A stretch of DNA of 64,000 nt from DATMRF01 sp035566435 (GTDB lineage: Bacteria > Verrucomicrobiota > Verrucomicrobiia > Limisphaerales > UBA8199): positions 28,061 to 92,060 of the forward strand of contig DATMRF010000060.1 in NCBI GenBank assembly GCA_035566435.1. Reading direction: 5' to 3'. A program made the position numbers and the translations under genes. Each line of letters opens with the position of its first letter. The first letter of the stretch is position 1. The notes below the pieces were generated by a model that had not been told where the DNA came from, made no database searches, and saw only the letters and a list, made by a program, of their open reading frames with translations. This document shows, piece after piece, positions 16,835-24,800 of this stretch.

Positions 16835-18088
16835 ATGAAAATCAAAACATTACTAAGTACCGCGCTTATTGGTTTCGGCGTCATCTCGCAGGCCAGCGCC
16901 ATTAACACCATCTACATCACAGGTTCGACCGCTTTCCGGAGCCAGGTGTTCAACACACTGAGCGCGTCGGGCGTCGTCTTTGACGCGCCGGGTCCGGACG
17001 CGGTGGCCACCTACGGAGCCTCGAGCGCGAGCGGCGGGACGTGGATGTTGTTCCACGGAATGGTCTCCAGCGTTGAAACCTACGTCGATTGTGTCTGGAG
17101 CGGGTCCGAGGCCGGCATCGCCGCGACCTGTGGAACGACAATTGACAACGGCGGCGTGCCGCTCGCCGGCGCCCCGGTGTTCTTCCTGGTCCCGAACACG
17201 GTCACGAATCCGAACGGCAATAACTCCGCTAACCCGGGCAGCAGCAAGACAAACAGCGTCAGCACCCCACCCGACCTGGCTATGGCTGATACGTCCCAGG
17301 CGGTTTCGTTGACCCAAACCCCGGTGCTACATGACTTCGGCGTGGTTGGGATCGTGCCGTTCGTCTATTGCAAGAACACGAACAGCAGCCCGACGGCCCA
17401 ATGGCTGCACCTTACGAATTGTACGCACTATCAGATGAGGGTCTGCCTTGGTGTCCCCCAGGAAGCTGGTTTCTTCACGGGGAGCTCCGCTGATACGAAT
17501 ATGTATGTGTACCCGGTCGGTCGTAACAAGGGATCGGGCACCCGCGTGAATTTCCTGGCCGATAACGCTTACGGGATCACGACGGACGTGCAACAGTTCT
17601 CGATTGGCGGGAACCCATTCACCAACGGAACGGCTGCGACTCTGGGCGACGAGCTGAACAACGGCTATGAGAGCGGCGGCGACGTCTCGAAAGCGCTCAG
17701 CGTCAATGGGAGCTGCCAAACGCCCGACCCGCTTCAACAACTGCCGGATGGCACAACGCCCAGCGGCTATATCGCCATCGGCTACCTCGGGATTGGCGAC
17801 GCCACGAAGAACAGCCTGGGCACCAACCTCTGGCTGACCCTGAACGGTGTGTTCGAGTCCGACGGAGCTGTCGAGGAAGGCACGTATTCGTACTGGGGCC
17901 ACGAGCACCTGTTGGGCAAGAACGGCATCAGCCTCACCTCGCCTGAAGGGAAACTGGGCACCGCCCTCTTCAGCGGAATTCCCGGCCAGCTTGGCGGAAG
18001 TGTGACCACCGCGCACAGCACAGGGATCAAGACGACCTTCATGCATTGCGACAAGGGCAGCGACATTGCTATCCCGACTCGCCTGTAG
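16835..18088 (+). CDS. Exported PstS-like substrate-binding-fold protein
   Basis: 417 residues. A signal peptide (MKIKTLLSTALIGFGVISQASA) is followed at once by NTIYITGSTAFRSQV, the GST-AFR opening of phosphate-binding PstS-like proteins. It also has VYPVGRNKGSGTRVNFLAD, matching the GSGT phosphate-loop region of that fold. No PEP-CTERM motif is present and no Pst transporter genes are nearby. It follows the PEP-CTERM gene by 34 bases and ends at a strong terminator, so the two form a transcription unit. Likely a periplasmic or surface binding protein; phosphate as ligand is inferred from the fold only. Confidence 0.7.
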   Translation: MKIKTLLSTALIGFGVISQASAINTIYITGSTAFRSQVFNTLSASGVVFDAPGPDAVATYGASSASGGTWMLFHGMVSSVETYVDCVWSGSEAGIAATCGTTIDNGGVPLAGAPVFFLVPNTVTNPNGNNSANPGSSKTNSVSTPPDLAMADTSQAVSLTQTPVLHDFGVVGIVPFVYCKNTNSSPTAQWLHLTNCTHYQMRVCLGVPQEAGFFTGSSADTNMYVYPVGRNKGSGTRVNFLADNAYGITTDVQQFSIGGNPFTNGTAATLGDELNNGYESGGDVSKALSVNGSCQTPDPLQQLPDGTTPSGYIAIGYLGIGDATKNSLGTNLWLTLNGVFESDGAVEEGTYSYWGHEHLLGKNGISLTSPEGKLGTALFSGIPGQLGGSVTTAHSTGIKTTFMHCDKGSDIAIPTRL

Positions 18089-18111
18089 CCTGAAGGCATA
18101 GATTACACCAG

Positions 18112-18145
18112 CCAGCGCGGAACGATGTGTCCGCGCTGGTTTTTT
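18112..18145 (+). terminator. Rho-independent terminator
   Basis: A perfect 10-bp stem CCAGCGCGGA / TCCGCGCTGG (18112-18121 with 18130-18139), an eight-base loop and a run of six T. It ends the PEP-CTERM plus PstS-like unit 23 bases after the stop codon. Confidence 0.9.
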
Positions 18146-18184
18146 GCTTAGCATCCGATCTGCGGCAGAACTGAAGGCTGGCGA

Positions 18185-18985
18185 ATGAGCAATGCGTTGA
18201 AACTTTCCTTGATCGCGAATGTGATTTTGGCAGGAGCACTGGGCTGGTTCGCGCGATACCAGCTTATCAAGACTGGAAGCCCTCGAGTTTTGAGCGCCTC
18301 ACAGGCTACAGAGGCCAAGCCGGAGCCTAAGCTCGCTCAAACCTCCTCCGAAGTGAAGAGAGGCATCGTTGCGGAGCGCTTTCAGTGGAGTCAACTTGAA
18401 TCATCCGACTACCGGACGTATATCGCCAACTTGCGAGGCATTGGCTGTCCCCAGCAGACGATTCGCGACCTCATCACCGCGGACGTGGATGGTCTGTACG
18501 CGGTCCGCCGGGAGAAGGTGAAGCAAAAATACGCCGTGCCCGCCGATTCGCCGAACGGGAGTTTTGCCTTCGGCCAATCCGCAGCCAGCGAGTTGCGGGA
18601 ACTGCAAAGCGAAGAAGCCTCTGTACTTGCAGGGCTTCTGGGGCCGCAACCGGCGTCGGTCCAGGTTTCTGCGGACGCTCCGCCGCCCCGCCTATTACGC
18701 AAGGTGGCACAGCCTATCTCGATGCCGCTCGTCATGCAGAACATTGATTTGTCCGCATTAAACCTCAATAGCCGCCAGGTCGAGGTCGTTAACGAACTAC
18801 GCCAGAGATTTCAGGACGAGATTGGCGGACAGAATCAGGACCCCAATGATCCGGCCTATACTGAACGTTGGCGGACCGCGCAGCGAAACAGCGACGAAAT
18901 GCTGCAAGGCATGTTGGGAGCCGGGATTTACTTGGCCTACCAGTCGATAGCCTTCCAAAATCAGCAACTGCACGCTACAAAGTGA
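18185..18985 (+). CDS. Conserved hypothetical membrane-anchored protein
   Basis: 266 residues with one N-terminal membrane segment (about 7-24, LSLIANVILAGALGWFAR) and a helical, probably periplasmic body. The central phrase YIANLRGIGCPQQTIRDLI followed by ADVDGLYAVRREK recurs, as I recall it, in many verrucomicrobial hypothetical proteins of this size. A helical segment (VEVVNELRQRFQDEIGG) follows late in the protein. No catalytic motif is recognised. It has its own short leader after the terminator at 18112-18145, so it is probably transcribed separately. Confidence 0.75.
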   Translation: MSNALKLSLIANVILAGALGWFARYQLIKTGSPRVLSASQATEAKPEPKLAQTSSEVKRGIVAERFQWSQLESSDYRTYIANLRGIGCPQQTIRDLITADVDGLYAVRREKVKQKYAVPADSPNGSFAFGQSAASELRELQSEEASVLAGLLGPQPASVQVSADAPPPRLLRKVAQPISMPLVMQNIDLSALNLNSRQVEVVNELRQRFQDEIGGQNQDPNDPAYTERWRTAQRNSDEMLQGMLGAGIYLAYQSIAFQNQQLHATK

Positions 18986-19078
18986 TTTCAGCGGCTGCTG
19001 TGATCCTTTCGGTCTGCCAGCCGCGTGGGCGGGAAGGTGGCGCAGAGCTCGAGATATCCGGCCCGGAGTGAGAGCCGA

Positions 19079-21772
19079 TCACGGCTTTTCATCTCGCGTT
19101 TTTGCCGCGAGAGCGCCAGCAAGATTGTTCCGAGCCCCGCTATGGTCAGGTTTCAGCCGAAGGGTCTCCCGGAATTGGCTAATCGCGTCGTCCAGTTTCC
19201 CGGCTTTGCTTAGAGAGACTCCCAGGTTGTTGTGGCCCTCGGGGTAGTCGGGCTTCAGTTTGATGACCCGTTGAAAATGGGTTATCGCCTCCTCAGATTG
19301 GCCCTTGGCGTCCAAGGCCATGCCGAGATCGTTTTCCGCGTCAACATAGCCAGGCTGAATCCGCAAAGCCTCCTTGAATTGAGCGATTGCTTCGTCTGGG
19401 CGTCCGCGCTCGGCCAGGGCGCCGCCGAGAAAGTAATGGGGTTCAGCCAGGGCCGGTCTTAGATGTATCGCCTCGCGGTACTCCGTGATTGCATCGTCCA
19501 GGCGCCCTTTCTGCAACAGCAGGTGCCCCACCGTGCAGTGCGCTTGAGCATTTGCAGGTTCGAGTGCAACCGCCTGCTGGCACTGGCCGAGCGCGTCGTC
19601 GAGGCGCCCGATGCGGAGCAATGCCATCCCCAGGCCGGTATGCGCGGCGGCGTGACCGGGGCGGAGGGTGAGCGCCTGGCCGTACTCCTTAATCGCCTCG
19701 TCCCAGTGCTCCTGTTCCGCCAGGGCGACTCCCATGTTGTAGTGCGCTTCTGCATAACCCGGTTTTGCCTTGATGGCTTGCCTGTACTCGCCAACAGCCT
19801 CGGCCAATTGGCCTTTGACTTCCAACGCCTTGCCCAGATCATTGTGCGCGTCTGTGTTTTCGGGCTCGAGCCGAATCGCCTGCCGGTATTGTGCTATCGC
19901 CTGGTCGGAAAGCCCTTTCGCTAACAGGGCGTTGCCAAGGCCAATGCGCGGGCGAGCGTACGCCGGCGCCAACTTGATGGCCTGCCGGTACTCGGCGACG
20001 GCTTCTTCCCAATGCCCCTGTTTGCGAAGCGCCGCGGCTAAGTTGTAGTGAGTCAGGGCGAAGTGGGGTTTTATTTTCAGAGCTTCCCGGTATTGTTCCA
20101 TGGCTTCGTCCAAACGACCCAGCTCAAACAACGCGGCTCCGAGATCATTGCGGGCCAGCGGGTCTCGCGGCTTCAACTCAACGGCGCTCCGAAGCTCCGG
20201 AACGGCCGTGTCGAATTGTCCCTTTGCAAACAATACCGCGCCGAGGCCGGAGTGTCCGAGAGCGCCATTCGGCCGCTGCCGGATCGCTTGCCGATACACC
20301 GGGATGGCCTCCTCAAAACGCTCCTGAATCCTCAACGTCCCCCCGAGACACGTAAGGGCCGTCCAACTCGGGCCGGTGACGGCAATGGCATGCCTGAACA
20401 GGGCCTCGCTGTTCTGCCAGTAGCTCAGTTGTTTCCGCAGGGTCGAGAAGCAAAACAAGGAGGCAACGAGCGCGAGTGTCGCAATGGCGGCGGATCCGTA
20501 ACGGATGCGCCCGAGAAGCGCAAACGCGCCCCAGGCGACCAGCACAAGGGCTCCGATTGACGGAATATACGCATAGCGATCGGCCATGGACTGTGCTCCA
20601 ACCTGAACGAGACCAATCACTGGAACCAGCGTGCCGAGGAACCAGAACCAGCCGGTTGGCAGATAACGGCAGCGTCGCCCAAATGCGAGTACGAGGATGG
20701 AAGCGCCGCAGAGGAGAAGGCCAGCGAGAGCGACCTGATCCGGTGGCCAACGCTCGGGGAGAGGATAGAAGACAGCAAGGTTCTCGGGCCAAACCAGTTT
20801 GCCCAGGTAGCGGCAGTATGAAATCAGCGCGTTTTCGAGCCGATAGCCGAGTGAGAGGCCGTTCATGGCTTCCTGTTGCGTCCAGACCGTGAGCGCGCTC
20901 GAAACAGCGCTAAGCGCGAAAAAGGGCGTCTTCTCGACCAGCAGCCCCAACGTGGCGGAGCGGCGCGGCCCGGGGGTTGAAAATCGGAATCGCTGTAATG
21001 GCCACCAATCGAGCAACAGAAGCACAAAAGGCAACGTGACGACCATGGGCTTGCTCATCAGGCCGAAGGCGAAGAAAAAGAGCGCCATAGCATAGAAGAA
21101 CCTGCCCGATCGAAGGTCTCCAGACCCGCCGACGCTTCGCGGGCTGTTAAGCTCTGCCGACTTGGAAGTCGGCGATACGGCAGGCTTGGAAGCCTGCGCT
21201 ACGGGCGCTGCGGATCCAGCTCGGTGGTGGGTATGAAATGTGCGGGCCAGGCCTTCTCCTCTGCGCACGTAGCGGACGTAAGCCCGTATTGAGAGGAGGA
21301 AAAAGAACGTGCTGAGAACGTCTTTGCGTTCGGCCACCCACGCCACGGATTCGACGTGGACAGGATGCAGGCCGAACAGCAGGGCCGCGAGGAAGCTGCG
21401 GCCTGACGCGCCGGTCATGCTCAGAAGTATTAGAAACAGAAGAGACGTGTTGGCAGCGTGCAATGCCAGGCTGGTCAGATGGTGGCCCGAGGGATGCAAC
21501 CCGTAAAGCTTGCAGTCCATCATGTGGGACAACCAGGTCAACGGGTGCCAGTTGGCGGTGTCAGTATTGGCAAAAGCCCAGCGAAGCCCTGCCCAGGTTA
21601 ACCCTGGCTGCACGTCCAGATTGGAGGTGACGTAATCCGGGTCGTCATAAACGATGAAGTCGTGCTTTAACACCGGCAGGAAGGCAACTGCAGCCAATCC
21701 CGCCAGGAAGGCACAAACCACCAATGGATGCCGCCCTTCGAAAAAACCCACCAACCATGCGGGAAGCCGCAT
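19079..21772 (-). CDS. TMTC-like membrane glycosyltransferase with C-terminal TPR array
   Basis: 897 residues from ATG 21772 (a TTG at 21808 would add 12). The N-terminal half has about ten membrane segments and the hallmarks of the TMTC/DUF1736 group: an acidic pair in the first loop (FIVYDDPDYVTSN), NWHPLTWLSHMMD and HPVHVESVAWVAERKDVLS. The C-terminal half, from about residue 500, is about ten or more TPR units (for example AIAQYRQAIRLEPENTDAHNDLG). Animal TMTC proteins are protein O-mannosyltransferases; substrates of bacterial relatives are not established. A loop after about residue 175 is enlarged by a repeat-derived in-frame insert (see 21115-21197). A shorter paralogue is at 24801. 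Confidence 0.8.
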   Translation of the reverse strand: MRLPAWLVGFFEGRHPLVVCAFLAGLAAVAFLPVLKHDFIVYDDPDYVTSNLDVQPGLTWAGLRWAFANTDTANWHPLTWLSHMMDCKLYGLHPSGHHLTSLALHAANTSLLFLILLSMTGASGRSFLAALLFGLHPVHVESVAWVAERKDVLSTFFFLLSIRAYVRYVRRGEGLARTFHTHHRAGSAAPVAQASKPAVSPTSKSAELNSPRSVGGSGDLRSGRFFYAMALFFFAFGLMSKPMVVTLPFVLLLLDWWPLQRFRFSTPGPRRSATLGLLVEKTPFFALSAVSSALTVWTQQEAMNGLSLGYRLENALISYCRYLGKLVWPENLAVFYPLPERWPPDQVALAGLLLCGASILVLAFGRRCRYLPTGWFWFLGTLVPVIGLVQVGAQSMADRYAYIPSIGALVLVAWGAFALLGRIRYGSAAIATLALVASLFCFSTLRKQLSYWQNSEALFRHAIAVTGPSWTALTCLGGTLRIQERFEEAIPVYRQAIRQRPNGALGHSGLGAVLFAKGQFDTAVPELRSAVELKPRDPLARNDLGAALFELGRLDEAMEQYREALKIKPHFALTHYNLAAALRKQGHWEEAVAEYRQAIKLAPAYARPRIGLGNALLAKGLSDQAIAQYRQAIRLEPENTDAHNDLGKALEVKGQLAEAVGEYRQAIKAKPGYAEAHYNMGVALAEQEHWDEAIKEYGQALTLRPGHAAAHTGLGMALLRIGRLDDALGQCQQAVALEPANAQAHCTVGHLLLQKGRLDDAITEYREAIHLRPALAEPHYFLGGALAERGRPDEAIAQFKEALRIQPGYVDAENDLGMALDAKGQSEEAITHFQRVIKLKPDYPEGHNNLGVSLSKAGKLDDAISQFRETLRLKPDHSGARNNLAGALAAKTRDEKP
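21115..21197. repeat. Palindromic repeat inserted in frame in the TMTC-like gene
   Basis: A run of small hairpins sits inside the coding region. Two have perfect 8-bp stems and two-base loops: GCCGACTT-GG-AAGTCGGC at 21156-21173 and GCAGGCTT-GG-AAGCCTGC at 21180-21197. A third, GGTCT-CC-AGACC, is at 21115-21126, and a weaker stem CCCGC/GCGGG lies between. The frame stays open through all of them (translated as PVAQASKPAVSPTSKSAEL). The units look like an intergenic REP-type family captured by a gene. Confidence 0.75.
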
Positions 21773-21853
21773 TCTTGAGCGGCCGGCTGGTCTCGTTTGC
21801 GGGCTCAAGGGATCAAATGCCAGTTTGTGAAGGGCCGGCCGGCCCGTCGGCGT

Positions 21854-22795
21854 TCAATCCGGTTTTGACGCTTTGGCCTGCGGCAACTTCAGGCGCGAGT
21901 GTTTGCGCCGATAGTCGGCGACCATCCTCTCGGCATCGGCCCGTTGGCTCGACGTGAGCAGTCTGTTATCTTCATAGTCCTCGAGATATCGTCTCCCCAC
22001 CGGTTCCGCCTTGTCAGCGCTGATTTTGAACCAAAAGTACGCCTGAACGAAATCCTGAGGAACCCCTCGGCCGTCAAAATACAACAGCCCCAGATTTGAC
22101 ATAGCTTTTGCGTTTCCTTGTTCGGCGGCTTTCCGATACCACTCGGCCGCTTCCTTAGGATCCCGCTGCACGCCGAAGCCGTTTTCACAAAGGTAACCGA
22201 GGTTGTTCATCGAGCCGACGAAGCCTTGCTCGGCCGCCTGGCGCAGCCACTTCGCGGCCTCCTTATAGTCAACACGGTTCGTGTGAGTGGGATCGCCGCG
22301 GAAATAGAGCTGACCCAACGCGTCCTGGGCTTCCGGCTGGCTCTTTTCCGCCGAACGCCGCCACCATTGTATCGCTTCCTCGAAATCCTGCTGGACGCCG
22401 CGTCCTTTGGCGTAGGCATAACCTACGCCATATTCAGCCAACGCGTCGCCCTGGGCTGCGGCTTTTCGGTACCACCCCACTGCCTCTTCGAAGTCTTGAG
22501 CCACCCCGAGACCGCTGACGTAAAGGCCCCCAAGGTCGGTTTGGGCCGGGGCGTAGCCTTGCTCGGCCGCCCGGCGCAGGTGTTCGGCCGCCTTGGAGTA
22601 GTCCTTCGGGACACCGTCGCCGTGGGCGAAGCAGCGAGCTAAAAAGTAGTCCGCCTTTGCGTCGCCATGCGACGCCGCTGTTGTCGCACTCTGGAGGGTA
22701 AACTCGGCGGCCAGGACCGCACTGTGTAATGCCAGGCCTGCCGCCACGAGAGCTACGATTGGGCGCGGCCATCGGGAATGATTGTTCGAGCTCAT
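21854..22795 (-). CDS. Exported Sel1-repeat protein
   Basis: 313 residues from ATG 22795, which has GGAAC six bases upstream; an in-frame start at 22834 is less likely. A signal peptide ends near SAVLA. Six Sel1-type units of about 36 residues follow, each with the pattern A-x-x-x-L-G-x-x-Y-x-x-G-x-G-V-x-x-D-x-x-x-A-x-x-W-y/w-R-K-A-A-x-Q-G. The repeats form a helical solenoid used for protein binding; no enzyme motif is present. It is probably periplasmic. It lies just upstream of the TMTC/TPR gene on the same strand, so both may act in one surface process. Confidence 0.8.
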   Translation of the reverse strand: MSSNNHSRWPRPIVALVAAGLALHSAVLAAEFTLQSATTAASHGDAKADYFLARCFAHGDGVPKDYSKAAEHLRRAAEQGYAPAQTDLGGLYVSGLGVAQDFEEAVGWYRKAAAQGDALAEYGVGYAYAKGRGVQQDFEEAIQWWRRSAEKSQPEAQDALGQLYFRGDPTHTNRVDYKEAAKWLRQAAEQGFVGSMNNLGYLCENGFGVQRDPKEAAEWYRKAAEQGNAKAMSNLGLLYFDGRGVPQDFVQAYFWFKISADKAEPVGRRYLEDYEDNRLLTSSQRADAERMVADYRRKHSRLKLPQAKASKPD

Positions 22796-23067
22796 AATAG
22801 TTCCGAAAATTGTCACGACGAGCGGAGACCGCAAGTTACGAGTTCCGCAGGTTTGTCACAAGTTTGAAGCAATCGTTACGAACGCGTGACATCGGGGAAA
22901 CCTTCTAGTTGGTTGACCCAGGACGCATCTTCGAACAACAGCAGGCCGGAGTGGATGTACGAAAAAGTCGGTGTCTGAAACCTGACATGTGGCGTCCTGA
23001 AACAGGTCGCCCTGCCTTGTCTGCGCCGTTACTCTTCCGCCTCCGGTTAAGATCGAGCTAACAAACT
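22796..23067. other. Divergent intergenic region
   Basis: About 270 bases between the Sel1 gene and the 23068 gene. Promoters for both should be here; I find no clear promoter or operator. CCTGACATG and CCTGAAACAGG near 22980-23005 form only short inverted matches. Confidence 0.3.
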
Positions 23068-24096
23068 ATGATTAAGTTCTGCGTCCAACGTTCGTTGGTG
23101 GGGCTGTGGGCCGTCGCCGTGGCCTTGTTCAGCCAATCTCTCGGTGCTCAAACATTTTTCACTTACAACCAGTACGGCGACCTTTGCGCAGGTTTCAGGA
23201 AGACGGGGATGAACCAGGCGAACTACGAGCTGGTGGTAAACATCGGTAGTATCACCAATTTGGAAGCAGTGCCTGCCGGCAGCACAATCAGCATCAGCAA
23301 CTACGGCTCGAGCGCCCTTCTGAATGCCTTTAGTGACCTGAACAATCTTCAGTGGTCGGTGTCCGCTGGGGTTCCCGGATTGTCTTCCTGGGCAGGTTTT
23401 CCCAGTTCAACGATATGGTTCACCTTGCCCCGGACCGATCCGAACACGCAAACCCAGCCGCCGGCGCGCCAGTCAACAGCCTTGCTGGGCAATGTGCGTC
23501 AGAAAATCATCAGCATTGGCAGCGGCGCCCACACGATCTCGCAGAATCTTGGAACGACGAACGCCAACAACAACGCGCTGCTGGTAAGAGAGCCAGTGGG
23601 CAACACCTCCGGGCTCAGCGTCTTTATTTCAGACCCGGGGAACCCATCGATCGGCGATTTCGGTGGCTATTTACCGTTTTCCGTCGAGAACACGACTCCG
23701 GCGAGCTTCACCGCCGCAGTTGTCTCAGACTTGTACCAGGCGGTTCCGAGCGGAAAAGTGGACCCAAGCACCGGACTGACCACCGGCTCGGATTACCTGG
23801 TGGGGACTTTCCGGCTCGCGACGGATGGCACGATGACGTTCACGCGCGCCTCGACTTCCCAGCCACCGCCGCCGCCGCTGATTTCCATCGCCCGAACCGG
23901 TAACACCTCGACGGTTTCGTTCGGCACAGCTAACGGGGCGACTTATACGCTCTACTACACCAACGCGGCGGGTTTGACAGCACCGGCCAGCAGTTGGCCC
24001 GCCTCTCCGGCGACGGTTGTCGGGAACGGCGGCACTAATTCACTAAGCGATACGACGACCGATCCAGTGAGGTTTTACCGGGTGGGAGCGCACTAG
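23068..24096 (+). CDS. Secreted protein related to the PEP-CTERM gene, with FYRV tail
   Basis: 342 residues. A signal peptide (LVGLWAVAVALFSQSLGAQ) is followed by a domain beginning FFTYNQYGDLCAGFRKTG then YELVVNIGS. That start parallels the exported domain of the PEP-CTERM protein at 16036 (LLGFNSTAPNEYVIDLG). Instead of a PEP-CTERM signal, a Pro-rich linker (SQPPPPPLIS) leads to a small beta domain ending DPVRFYRVGAH, like the end of the RCC1 protein at 14419. So one exported domain appears with two different C-terminal modules in this window. Function unknown; likely cell-surface or secreted. Confidence 0.75.
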   Translation: MIKFCVQRSLVGLWAVAVALFSQSLGAQTFFTYNQYGDLCAGFRKTGMNQANYELVVNIGSITNLEAVPAGSTISISNYGSSALLNAFSDLNNLQWSVSAGVPGLSSWAGFPSSTIWFTLPRTDPNTQTQPPARQSTALLGNVRQKIISIGSGAHTISQNLGTTNANNNALLVREPVGNTSGLSVFISDPGNPSIGDFGGYLPFSVENTTPASFTAAVVSDLYQAVPSGKVDPSTGLTTGSDYLVGTFRLATDGTMTFTRASTSQPPPPPLISIARTGNTSTVSFGTANGATYTLYYTNAAGLTAPASSWPASPATVVGNGGTNSLSDTTTDPVRFYRVGAH

Positions 24097-24210
24097 TCTG
24101 CTGTAAGTGAGGTTTGTTTACAATGGCCTCCTCTCCGCGGCCCTCTCCTCGGGCGCAGGACAGAATTCCTGCGCGGCTGAACGGGACGACACGGCAGAGC
24201 GGTGGACGAG

Positions 24211-24738
24211 GGTAGCCGGGGGCCTCAGCCCTTGTCATTACCCACAACTTTGAACCAACCCGATTAGGTTTGCTGCTATGGGGCGCCTGGAAGTTGCCGG
24301 CTGAGCGCCCACGGCGCGGCCACACCTTAGCCCAGTGGCAACGCCCTGGGAATAGCCGCACGACACGCCCATCGAGCCCCACCGGGGCGAAATAAACCAG
24401 GTTGAGGCCACCCGCGTGCGGCAGGTTCGGACGATTAGCCCGCCCGCCTATCGCGGCCCTTCAGGCCGCAAATCCTTTCGCCGCCATTACCCCCAGCCCG
24501 TTGGGCTGGGCTAAGGTATCCCGGCCCTTCGGGCCGGCGCCAAGGCGCCCGCGGCAAGGCGTAGCAGCATCGACACTGCGGGCATTTTGCGCGGCCAACC
24601 TGATGGCATTGCGAGCGGGGGTTGGGCGCTGGAGCGGCCCGGGGGCCGCGCTGAGAATCGAGGCCCTCTCGAGGAGTTTCGTTCAAGGTTCGTTCCCGAA
24701 GACGTGGGTAATGACAAGGGCTGAGGCCCGCGGCTACC
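24211..24738. repeat. Hairpin-rich element bounded by a 35-bp inverted repeat
   Basis: The outer arms 24211-24245 and 24704-24738 are inverted copies matching at 34 of 35 positions (starting GGTAGCC, ending ATTACCCAC). Between them are at least four compact hairpins: GCGGCC/GGCCGC (24453-24469), CCCAGCCC-GTT-GGGCTGGG (24492-24510), CCGGCCC-TTC-GGGCCGG (24521-24537) and GCGGCC/GGCCGC (24634-24649). No protein is encoded, so this is not a complete insertion sequence; it looks like a REP cluster or a non-autonomous element. Another hairpin GCGCAGGA/TCCTGCGC lies just outside at about 24155-24176. Confidence 0.75.
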
Positions 24739-24800
24739 GTCGCCCCATCGCTGCGCGATGGCTCGTTGCGCGCGGCACCTCGTCGCAAGTATATACAAGC

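Noticed and set aside
24097..24800. The inverted repeats were considered as the ends of a complete insertion sequence.
   Set aside because: No transposase frame lies between them.
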